Origin: Sialis fuliginosa
Taxonomy: Eukaryota > Arthropoda > Insecta > Megaloptera > Sialidae
NCBI GenBank assembly: GCA_961205875.1
Contig: OY540810.1
Span: forward strand, 620,001-684,000
Length of the DNA: 64,000 nucleotides
Direction of reading: 5' to 3'
Of this stretch, positions 32,481 through 43,300 are shown piece by piece (the stretch's first letter is position 1; every line of letters starts with the position of its first letter). The notes beneath the pieces were generated by a model. The model saw nothing but the letters and a program-made list of their open reading frames with translations, did not search any database and had not been told where the DNA came from. Made by a program: the position numbers and the translations under genes.

Positions 32481-33860
32481 AAATGTGGTCTGTATATTTT
32501 CACTTGGGTTTATATATGTATTTTATATACAGCTGATTACAAAGTCAATGAATTCTTAATAGATAATACGTAATTTGAGGTATTAAATTAACTACTCAAT
32601 TGTCAATCTGACTAAATCCACTTCTTACCATTGCAAATAAATTTAAAAAAAGTTGCCATGGGAGCCAGACTTTCTTATACGTAGTTCTGAGAGAAAACAA
32701 CGTAAGTTTCAAATTTTATTTAAAAATATTTCTGAGAAACTAATAAAAGAAAGAATAAAATGAAAATGTGGTTTGTATATTTTCACTTGGGTTTATATAT
32801 GTATTTTATATACAGCTGATTACAAAGTCAATGAATTTTTAATAGATAATACGTAATTTGAGGTATTAAATTAACTACTCAATTGTCAATCTGACTAAAT
32901 TCACTTCTTACCATTGCAAATAAATTTAAAAAAAGCTGCCATGGGAGCCAGACTTTCTTATACGTCGTTCTGAGAGAAAACAATGTAAGTTTCTAATTTT
33001 ATTTAAAAATATTTCTGAGAAACTAATAAAAGAAAGAATAAAATGAAAATGTGGTTTGTATATTTTCACTTGGGTTTATATATGTATTTTATATACAGCT
33101 GATTACAAAGTCAATGAATTTTTAATAGATAATACGTAATTTGAGGTATTAAATTAACTACTCAATTGTCAATCTGACTAAATCCACTTCTTACCATTGC
33201 AAATAAATTTAAAAAAAGTTGCCATGGGAGCCAGACTTTCTTATACGTAGTTCTGAGAGAAAACAATGTAAGTTTCTAATTTTATTTAAAAATATTTCTG
33301 AGAAACTAATAAAAAAAAGAATAAAATGAAAATGTGGTTTGTATATTTTCACTTGGGTTTATATATGTATTTTATATACAGCTGATTACAAAGTCAATGA
33401 ATTTTTAATAGATAATACGTAATTTGAGGTATTAAATTAACTACTCAATTGTCAATCTGACTAAATCCACTTCTTACCATTGCAAATAAATTTAAAAAAA
33501 GTTGCCATGGGAGCCAGACTTTCTTATACGTAGTTCTGAGAGAAAACAATGTAAGTTTCTAATTTTATTTAAAAATATTTCTGAGAAACTAATAAAAAAA
33601 AGAATAAAATGAAAATGTGGTTTGTATATTTTCACTTGGGTTTATATATGTATTTTATATATAGCTGATTACAAAGTCATTGCACACAGTTATTAAATTA
33701 ACTACTCGGTTGTCAATCTGACTAAATCCACTTCTTACCATTGCAAATAATTTTTTTTAAAGCTACCATGGGAGCCAAGGAACTTTCTTATACGTATTTC
33801 TTATTTTCTATTTTTATTACAAAAAATATTTCTGATAAACTAATAAAAGAAAAATTAATA
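32481..33860. repeat. Satellite-like array, exact 283-bp period
   Basis: The landmark TGTATATTTTCACTTGGG starts at 32491, 32774, 33057, 33340 and 33623, exactly 283 bp apart each time. Four units are nearly identical; the fifth diverges from about 33680. Each unit has GTTGCCATGGGAGCCAGACT, TTCTTATACGTAG and ACGTAATTTGAGGTATTAAA. Single related fragments occur near 22040 and, reversed, near 41763. Confidence 0.88.
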
Positions 33861-34049
33861 GGACATAAACTATAGATAACAATATTCTCTAAAACTTGTA
33901 TCTAATGAATTTTTTTTTAAACCGGAAATGGATGTTTACTCTTGCCTATTTTTGAATTTTTCGAATTATTTTTGAAATTATAATATTTTTATCTATTTCG
34001 AATTTTGTATATTTTTGATTATTGTAAAAATAATTAATTACTAAAAACT
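33861..34049. other. Intergenic, nothing recognised
   Basis: AT-rich spacer. Confidence 0.4.
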
Positions 34050-34345
34050 CAAATTATCTATTATACATATCGATAATATATAAAATGCAACGTCTGTCTG
34101 TCTGTCTGTCTGTCTAGACAGTATATATTTATATATAGTATATATTTTATTACGTTAGGTAACATAAGGAATAAGCAGTGACGATAATAGTAAATCAAGT
34201 CGGAAAAAAATTTACCACCAATGCGCTTTTTTATATGTAACGAAATATTGAACAATATAAGATAGTCAAGAATTTTGTAGAATAAAAAGATCTAAAATTA
34301 ATTTTTATATTTAAGCAAGCGAAGCCGCGGGTACAGCTACAGTAA
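34050..34345 (+). mobile_element. Helitron-like short element
   Basis: TCGATAATATATAAAATGCA then five TCTG repeats near the 5' side. The 3' side is AAGCAAGCGAAGCCGCGGGT+ACAGCTACAG, the family's hairpin ending with a degraded CTAG. Confidence 0.5.
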
Positions 34346-35219
34346 TTGAATAAATATACTTTTATAATAACAAAAATATAGAGCTGTAGGCACTTTTTTT
34401 AATTGATAATATGAAATAATTATTTCCACTTACGTAATTTTCAATTCGTAAATATTCTGACATTTGAAAAATCAACAATACAATTTAGTTTGATATTCAG
34501 ATGAAAGATAAATTAACTGTTTGAACTTTCGATTCAACTCTGACCTATAATTTATATACCTTACACATTTATATACTGTTATTTATAGATCTCTGAACTG
34601 AACTGAACTGTAACTAAATGTAGTTACTACATAAATATATAAGAATTTATTTAAAAAAGTAAAAGCTTGACATTTTTTAAAACTCTTCTAGTATGAACAA
34701 AATCAATTTTTTTTTAAATGCAATAGTTAGTACGAAAAGAGTCTAACTGAATTTTATTTTCAGCTTTTTAGTCGGTTTTTAAAAGGCAAATTTAAAAAAA
34801 AAAGTTTTTTTTATATTTTTTATTATTATTTTTACTTATATATGATCTTTTATTCAAGGACAAATAAATTTAAAAAATGATGGATTAGGTAATAATTCTA
34901 ATAGAACAAATTACATACATACAGTTGTAAACAACTAATCCAGCAGTACTTAATTTATAAAGTTAACATAAATTGTCATGTTTATATTTAATCTGTTTAA
35001 GAAGAACTTTTAAAAATAGAAATTATATATAAGTATAATCCACACATAAAGTTTGAGTACTTCTGGTGCAGTTTTAATTTAACGCTGTATTTACAGGAAG
35101 TCGTTTTTAAGTTGTTTAATAATACTCATTTACGTTTTTGCTTCTTTTCTATTAAAGATATTAACCCATTAAATGTATTTTTAGTAAAATGCACAACTTT
35201 AAAAAAATATTTTAGTAAA
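34346..35219. other. Intergenic, nothing recognised
   Basis: AT-rich without recognisable gene, RNA or element end. Confidence 0.45.
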
Positions 35220-36035
35220 ATTTAAATTTTGGGAACATTGAGAAAAAAAATACTCAGTGTTAGACTCGCGATCGACTCCCCCTACGAAACTCCCTAAAAA
35301 AATCGCTGCCTACCCAAAATGCACGGTTAAAAGACGCTTTGACAGTACTAATAAAATATTTTATAACACTGCACCCTTCTTTTCAAAATTACGCTAAAAA
35401 GGCATCGACTACAGTCCAGAAAACTCAGTATTACTCACGACCGACCCCCCCCCCCCCCTTCGAAACCCCATAAAAAAATCGCTGCCTACCCAAAATGCAC
35501 GATTAAAAGACGCTTTGACCGTACTAATAATATATTTTATAATATTGCACCCTTATTTTCAAAATTACGCCAAAAAGGTATCGTTCACAGTCCCGAAAAC
35601 TCAGTGTTACTCACGACCGACCCTCCCCCCCCTACTAAACCCCCTAAAAAAATCGCTGCCTACCCAAAATGCAGGTTTAAATACTAATAATATATTTTAT
35701 AATATTGCACCCTTATTTTCAAAATTACGCCAAAAAAGCTACGTTCACAGTCCCGAAAACTCAGTGAGATTCACGACTGACCCCCCCCCCCTCCCCCTAC
35801 TAAACCCCCTAAAAAATCGCTGCCTACCCAAAATGCAGGATTAAATACTAATAATATATTTTATAATATTGCACCCTTATTTTCAAAATTACGCCAAAAA
35901 CGCATCGTTCATAGTACCGAAAATTCAGTAAGACTCACGACCGACCGACCCCCCCACCTCCTTCGAAACCCCTTAAAAAAATCGCTGCCTACCCAAAATG
36001 CACGGTTAAATGACGCTGTAGTAATAATATATTTT
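35220..36035. repeat. Tandem array, about 170-bp period, with C-runs
   Basis: The landmark AATCGCTGCCTACCCAAAAT starts at about 35301, 35477, 35651, 35815 and 35980 (steps 176, 174, 164, 165). Each unit has a CGACCGAC + C-run of variable length and TTTTCAAAATTACGCCAAAA. A 109-codon open frame across it is a by-product of the repeat. Confidence 0.85.
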
Positions 36036-36444
36036 ATAATATGTGAATGTGGTACCTTTTACGTTTTGGATGAAAGGAGAGATAGTTAATTAAACAGAGA
36101 GATATGTATTAATAGGTTGTATATTTGACCAGAGCTATGATTTATTTTTTAGTACATAGTCGATGAAGCGTGGTGATTTTGTATGCATGTATGTATTACT
36201 ATGTATATGTATAAAGTTATTCGTATTAAATTTTTTGTCGCTCGCTGTGAAAAAATCGACATAGTTTCGTGTAATACGTAATATCTAATTTAGTACAAGG
36301 TAAATATATATTTAGTTTTTGTTTTTATACACTGGCAGAAACGTTGACTTGGGCTAAGAAATCTTTGTTTTATATATGTGGATATTTATAACTAAAATAA
36401 TATTTAAAAAAATATATTTCTTATATTAAGAAAATATTGTTTTG
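36036..36444. other. Intergenic, nothing recognised
   Basis: AT-rich, no gene. Confidence 0.4.
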
Positions 36445-36656
36445 GATCTTGGCTTCTGGGTATAAGCCGCGTCGGTTTGGTCGTGTTATCGGCCAACGTT
36501 TCGTCACACATTGCAGTGGTGGACATCTTCAGGGCTCTTCTAGAAGTGCGCACTTTTAGAAGAGCCCTATGAAGATGTCCACCACTGCAATGTGTGACGA
36601 AACGTTGGCCGATAACACGATCAAACCGACGCGGCTTACACCCAGTAATCAAGATC
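36445..36656. mobile_element. Imperfect palindrome with hammerhead-like core
   Basis: Arms from GATCTTGGCTTCTGGGTATA and from TACACCCAGTAATCAAGATC fold around 36550 for about 105 bp each. On the minus strand of the left arm, CTGAAGA (36526-36532) is followed by one T, a bulged GTC..GAC stem and GAAAC (36498-36502). In the right arm the first motif is altered to CTATGAAGA. Same design as 5811-5997. Confidence 0.6.
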
Positions 36657-38068
36657 ACCGCTGAAGTCTCAAGACTATTGTTTTCGTAAAAAAAAGTTGG
36701 AGTCTGTAGGATCGCGCCAAGCTGAGATATTAACTATTCAACTTATTTGTTAATTTATCAATTTTAATTGACATTTTTGGTGATTTTTGAAAAAAAATTT
36801 AGGGGGAGAGAGGGCGCAAAAATAAATTTCGCCCACGGCGCTGTATGTATTTATTCATTGTAAAGCATCTATAAAAATCGTTTGTCAAATGTTAAGCGAA
36901 TTATCTATACGTGATTTGCAATATACATTTTTAACAGGTACCTATAATAAATATTAATTTATCGATCTTTGTAAAAGTATATTTGTTTTTATGTCTACCT
37001 CTTGCAATATTTTTTAATTAATATTCTATTGGTATATTGGCATCTACAAATACATGCTAAAATTAAAATAATATAAGGAAATGAACAAGTATGTCTAAGA
37101 ATACTTATTTCAATAAAATAATTTTAAATATAAATAAAAATGATCAAATACAATGATCAGTTGATTATAAAATATGTATATACAGGTTGTCCAACTAGCC
37201 ACAGTATATATGGAAAATCAATGTTATTTTAGATGCATGCAAAAAAAATTATTTCCGCATTCAGAACTTTAAATATAACCACTAAATAAATATAAAAGAG
37301 TGTACAATGTAATTACAGTACATAAGGAAATCAATGTTAATTTAGATGCATGCAAAAATTTATTTTCTACGTTCATAAATTCTAATATACACACTAAAAT
37401 AAATATAAAAGAGTGTAGAATTTAACTACAATACATAAGGAAATCGATGGTATTGCAGATGCATACAATTTTTCTAAACGGTACGAGATTCGGATAAATG
37501 AGATTAATTATTTGTAAGGGAGGGGTGAGTGTTACACTACATTAAAAAATATTAATAATTCTATGTAGTTTAGGCGGTATACCCAAAAATCTGAAAATAC
37601 GGAATTTTTTTAAATGGCTATAACTTTTTTGTCAAAGTAGATGGGTACTTTTTGTTCACAGTTTCTCAAAGAACTTTTTGTGTAGAATTGATTGGTGTAT
37701 TTAGAATTTTTATATCACTTTTAGTTTCCGAATTACAAGCCCTAACTTTAGTTTTTCTTATGGGCCACTAAGTTGGTTATAGCAGACTTTTTTTTTAATT
37801 ACGTGATATTAAAAATACTGGTTAAGTATTTGAACTGTAAGTTTGTTTGTTTGTTTGTTTGTTTGTTTGTAGACGAGACAAAACTACGTCTAAGTCTCGT
37901 TCGTTCGAAACCAACAAATGGCACACCCTTTATATATAGTCAAAGAGGATTAACATATATAAAACCTATAACTGATTGACTTAATACAGTGTAAAAATAT
38001 CGATTTGAATGTAATGCGGCTTCATTATGAGTTTTACAGAGGTATTAAAGTAATTTGATATACCTATA
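36657..38068. other. AT-rich intergenic
   Basis: No gene. A GGGGGAGAGAGGGCGC...CGCCCACGGCGCTG piece near 36800 resembles the right part of the element at 26965. About 37190-37460 has three diverged copies of ATAAGGAAATC..ATGCATGCAA. A GTTT run lies near 37842. Confidence 0.45.
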
Positions 38069-38610
38069 TAAGGTACTGGCACCAGTCTTGAATCATACCC
38101 CAGTGTTGGACACTATTTAAATATAAATTAAATGAAATTACTGAATCATAATCTATAGACACTTAACTTTAAAACAGCTTAATTTGATGACAATCGGCCA
38201 ATAGGTGTCAAAATGGTGGTCATTTAAACTAATTTATTTATTAATTATAGATATTGCAACACATTGTTTCAAATTTTACCTTTCTTTTTTTATAACTTTT
38301 GTAATAATTAGCAAGTGTCCATTACTGGAGAAAAAACAAATGGTGGACATTTAAACTAATTAGGTATTATGTTTATTAATTATAGATATTGCAACACATT
38401 GTTTCAAATTTTACCTTTCTTTTTTTATAACTTTTGTAATAATTAGCAAGTGTCCATTACTGGAGAAAAAACATTAACAAAATAAAAGGCTATAATTTAA
38501 AAAACAAACTGTATTTACGGACTTTGGTAATTAAATTTGATTAGTAATAAAAAAAACAGTATATCTTGCTCTTAAAGCGGCCAAGACTGGTACTAGTGCT
38601 TTACCTATAT
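38069..38610. mobile_element. ACTGGCACCAGT-family MITE with internal 127-bp duplication
   Basis: Left end ATAAGGTACTGGCACCAGTC, right end CTCTTAAAGCGGCCAAGACT+GGTACTAG. The block from AAATGGTGG at 38211 is repeated from 38338 (127-bp shift), ending GTCCATTACTGGAGAAAAAA both times. Confidence 0.8.
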
Positions 38611-38769
38611 AATCGATTATATTATAACTATATAGGTACTTGAATAAATGTAAATGAATTATAAATATATTTATTTTTATGATTAGCTTATCATTTTATC
38701 AGAGTAATTAACTTTTTGCACAGTAATGAAATATTTATATGTATAATAAAATGTATTCAATAATTTCAG

Positions 38770-38825
38770 ATAGACGTCTTCATTGTTCAGAAGTCGAATG
38801 GAAAAAACATTCTAGTAAATAAATG
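38770..38825 (+). other. Probable 5' UTR exon of the rhomboid gene
   Basis: A 56-nt segment lies between TAATTTCAG and ATG|GTAAGT, both strong splice signals. If spliced to 40074 there is a TAA in the rhomboid frame 9 nt before its end, so it would be untranslated. It carries a short upstream frame starting ATGGAAAAAAC. No transcript evidence. Confidence 0.45.
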
Positions 38826-39064
38826 GTAAGTTTACTTATAAGCATATTTAGTAAGGTCAACTGGGGTAAAAGTGAAACAAAATACAAATCTTTCATGTTT
38901 TTTGACAGTTAACGATACAAATTCATACTTTAATTTTTTCTAGGAATAATCATTTTAAATACTTACGTCATTTGAACTGTACGATACAACACGGACTTTA
39001 AAAATCAAAAAAACTGTCAATTAATACAAATCTGTGTTTTCAGTTAATAAATAATTTAAACATA

Positions 39065-39880
39065 TTATTAGAATATTCGTTTTTATGCGCAACTCGAACA
39101 TTTTAATCAAAAATAGCATTTAATATTAATTTACACGCTCAATTATAAAACTATAATACCTCTACGTCTTATTTTCATGTATTTTAGTCGATATTTGTAT
39201 GACGAGTTGAAGGAAATTTCACCAAAAAATTTTGAATTTTTGATTTCGTTAAAAGTATGTTTTTTGTATAGAAAATTACGTGAAAAGTTGTTTGTTTCAA
39301 ACCGCAAGTCTGTATCTCAAACCGTTCTCGAGATATAGATTCTCAAAGTTTCAGTTTTTTCAAAATATTGAAGAAAAATGGCTCTAACTTTTGAACGCGT
39401 GATCGGAATTGATTTTAGTTGACGGATTTGGAATCAGCGTGTCAAAATCTATATAATGACATGTATAATACTTTAAAACTCGAAAAAAAAAAATTCACGA
39501 AAAATCGAAAAAATTCAAAGGGGTATACCTTAAAAAAATGTCGATTTTTGACCAAATTTTTTTTGTCAGATTTTAAAATATTATACACGTCATTATATAG
39601 ATTATGACACGCTGATTTCAAATCCGTCAACTAAAATCAATTCCGACCACGCGTTCAAAAGTTGTGACCTTTTTTATTCAAAAATTTGAAAAAACTAAAA
39701 CTTTGAGAGGCTATATCTCGAGAACGGTTTGAGATACAGACCTGCGGTTTAAAACAAACAACTTTTCACGTAATTTTCTATACAATAAACATACTTTTAA
39801 CGAAATAAAAAATTCGAAATTTTTTAGTGAAATTTCCTTCAACTCATCATACAAAAATACAAGAAAATAAGATGTAGAAT
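39065..39880. mobile_element. Long palindromic element, copy 1
   Basis: Sequence from about 39165 (CTACGTCTTATTTTCATG) to about 39880 folds on itself around 39525. Arms of roughly 350 bp contain GACGAGTTGAAGGAAATTTC, CTCAAACCGTTCTCGAGATA and GGAATTGATTTTAGTTGACG and their complements. Overlapping frames on opposite strands encode mirror-image peptides, as expected of a palindrome. A unique left part of about 100 bp (from 39065) is shared with copy 2 at 61263. No transposase. Confidence 0.8.
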
Positions 39881-40073
39881 CATTTAGTTACTATATAAAT
39901 ATATATATTTACCCCGCTCAATCCTACTTTATAAGTATACCTTTGTTTTAACTTACTGCGCATGCAACTATCTGTCAAAAACTCTGTCATAAAAATTTTA
40001 TACCCCGTTTGAAAGTGTTTGCAAATATTATAAAACCGAACGTTAATTTATCAATCTGCATATTTTTTTTCAG

Positions 40074-40381
40074 AGCTGATAATGCAAGCTGTCCCGCCAG
40101 CATGCCTGGCGCTGCTCGGGCACGACCCCCAAGACCCCCACTGTTACCCCCTCACGCCGAGCACGACGCTAACTGCCCTGTCTGTGACGTCACTTCCGCC
40201 TACACCCGGCTCGCTACAAAATGAAGAGACATACCCTCTAGCACGAGAATCATCCGTGTACAGCATACCACCTTGTCACTCGACACACTGCAACAAATCA
40301 CGAAGATGCTACCCAGGTGTTGTCTGCCCCAAGTGGTTGTCCGTTCTGCCTTACTTCGCTATCACTGCCAGTATCGTTCAG
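40074..40381 (+). CDS. Rhomboid gene, first coding exon
   Basis: Acceptor TTTTTTTCAG ends at 40073; the start codon chosen is ATG 40082-40084, with the exon's preceding bases as UTR. One hundred codons end at CAG|GTGGGT. It codes for the cytosolic N-terminus and the start of transmembrane segment 1. Confidence 0.75.
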
Positions 40382-43300
40382 GTGGGTTTAGATTTTGACG
40401 TGAATAACATTTCAGAAACTTGATGTAACGCGCAGACAGCAGTTTTGCGCGCTAGCGTAAATTTATAATCAGTATATTTAAACATATAACCTACTACTAT
40501 TAATATAAATTTCATAAAAAAACAGCTGTTATTGCCATTTGTATATAAATATTAGTTTTCTAATGTCCTAATGTCAAAAACATAATACACATTCGTAGAA
40601 TGTCAACTAATTTGACAATTTGAATTTAGTTGCAACATGAATTAATGACGTATTTATTAGTATTTAAAATTCAAATTTTGAGGGTGTTTTTCACCCCTTC
40701 AATGGCTGTTTAGGCACGTACAAATAATAAATGTCCCTTAGGTTCAATTGAACTGCAAATGTACCAAGTCTTATCAAAATTAGTGAGATAATACTCGCAA
40801 CAAAACTTACAAAATTTCGAATATCTCCAAAACCCCTAATCCGATTAGCACCAAAATCAATAGGTCTGGAGTACTCACTGAGACAAACATTTTCCCAAAA
40901 AATAATTCAGATCGGTGCATTTTTACAGTAGTTACCGTGAACGAAAGAAAATTCTACATCCGCACAGACACACAGACAAACGCACAGCCGCCATGCGGAA
41001 ATCAACTTTTCTTTACGTTTTGAAATTAGTACAATCAGAACCTGTCATTATCTCGGACACGATTTTCGACGGTATTACAATACCTCCATTTCTTTCATAA
41101 CATGGAAGTAAAAAACTTTTTAAGAAAAAAATAAAACCGACTTAAAAAAAATCCTTAAAACACAGAAAAGTAAGTAAGGTACTGGCTCCAGTCTTGGTCG
41201 CTTTAAGATCAAGATCTGTCTGTCTGTAAGCGCTGTAACTCAAATACGACAAATCGTAGAAGGGTGATATTTTATATTTAAGATTAATTTTTGGCTGGGA
41301 AGAAAACGTCCTATTTTTGAAAACGATCTTTCAACCGGATACGGATGTTTACCTACGTCGATTTTTTAATTTTTCGAATTACTCTGAAACAGTGCGAAAT
41401 AAAGAAAAATGGTCAAGTTAAAAAATGTAGGTGATATCTATATCTATAATTTATGTTCTATTCATTTTTTTGTAAAAACGAATTTTTGAAAAAAAAAAAT
41501 TTATTATAATTCAAATGGTTCATAACTGAGAAAAAAATGTATGGGGAATAAATTATAGATAATAACATACTCGACATTTTTTTCTTATTTCAAAAATAAT
41601 TCAAAAATCCAAAAATTTACAAGAGTAAACATCCGTTTTCAGTTATTACGTTAAAAAAAATCACTTGTTATATAAATATAAAATTATTCATTTTGTTCTT
41701 TCTTGTTAGTTTGTTAGAAATGTTTTAATAAACAAAGAATCACGTATACAATTCACTCTTAGGTTAGGTATAAGAAAGTCCCGTGGTTCCCAAGGCAGAT
41801 ATTTTTCTTATAATATATAATTTCTTTCACAACATGGAAATAATAATTTTCTTCTGTAGGCTTTCGTGGCCGTTGTTCATAGTAGCTAACTTTTCGGGCT
41901 GTTGTCCACGTTGTCGTATTTTTATACTTGACGTTTCGACTCTCATGTCGGAGTCTTCTTCAGAAGTGATTGATTCTGAAGTTTCAGAATCACTTCACAC
42001 AGCCCGAAAAGTTAGCTACTATGGAAATAATAGGTGTAAATTTTATGATTTTTTTTCTCCAATTTCAGATAACGTCTTTCATATTGTTCGGTTCGCGGTA
42101 CGATATGCTCGCGTACCATCGGCACCACAGATGCGAGGTGTGGCGCTATGTGTCATACATGTTGCTCCACACAGATGTGACGCATCTGGCGCTGAACTGC
42201 ATTATCCAGTGTTTGATCGCCGTCCCGCTCGAGCTGGAACAGGGCACGGCGCGCACGGCCGTCGTCTACCTAGGCGGTGTTGTCAGCGGTGCCCTAGGTG
42301 CCGCGATGTTGCAGCCTATACCCTACATGGTCGGGGCTTCCGCCGGAGTCTACGCTATGCTCTTGTCGCATATTTCTAATATTGTTTTGGTAGGTACACT
42401 GCAAATGCAAAGTGTGTTGTTTTGACACACCTAAGTGTGTCATTTTCTTGTAGTCATATTTAATCCCTTTTTTGGTGTGTTCTTTTATAAACACACTGTA
42501 GTTTTAACACGTTTTTTGAACACGCTTTGTAGTGTGTTAGTGAATTAACACATCACAAAGCGTGTTATTGTAATAAATCTGTAAACCACATTTTATTAAG
42601 AAATTATTATTGAATACAATGATTTTAAATAATATACACTACATAATAATTTTTTTCTTCTTCGATTAATCAGCCACATAAAGCATAATATCTAAATTCA
42701 TTGTAACAATTTTATCCTCTGGAACGATATTATTATCACTTTTAGTTGATGATATCAAAACAATATGGACATCACTTTTATCCGAAATTTCATCTACAAT
42801 TCCACATCACATATTTTATTATTTCTATCCGGGTCTTCTTTTTATAAAATAATTAATTTTCCCTGTAGCATCATCTTCAGAATGCTGTCAGTTGTAGTTG
42901 CGTTTATTAATCCTTGACGTATCAATTCTACACCCGATATATCTTTTTGTGGTGAATATTTAATGCACTTACACATTTCACCTATCAGACAATCAATTCA
43001 ATCAAAATGGCGAAAGATTATGACGTGACGTGAATGTCAAATCGTTCTATATACTCTATATGGCAAAAGAGTGAGAGCGAATATGGTATCATGATTATAA
43101 AGAGAGAAAGATCGAATGTATATAGGCTATATTCACCTATATTATATTCTAACACACCAACAAGTGTGTTTATTTTCAAAGTGTGTAGTTCTCCAAAAAG
43201 TGTGTTAGTAGATATTAAACGTGTCATTTCAACACACTCAAGTGTGTAAATAATATTTTTAATTATGATTTACAAATTATTTTTTACACACCAGAAAGTG

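Noticed and set aside
35515-35844. 109-codon open frame with repeated KNRCLPKMQD-like ends
   Set aside because: It is a translation of the 170-bp tandem array; the peptide repeats follow the DNA period.
38770-38825. Coding exon reading IDVFIVQKSNGKN
   Set aside because: The open frame would not join the rhomboid frame at 40074; in the correct phase a TAA precedes the junction, so it was called untranslated.
39419-39630. Mirror-image 62-codon frames on both strands (also at 61634-61845)
   Set aside because: Identical peptides on opposite strands are a by-product of the palindrome, not evidence for a gene.
41783-42379. 198-codon open frame overlapping rhomboid exon 2
   Set aside because: It reads exon 2 in the wrong frame and runs through the intron palindrome; the other frame gives clear rhomboid motifs with proper splice sites.
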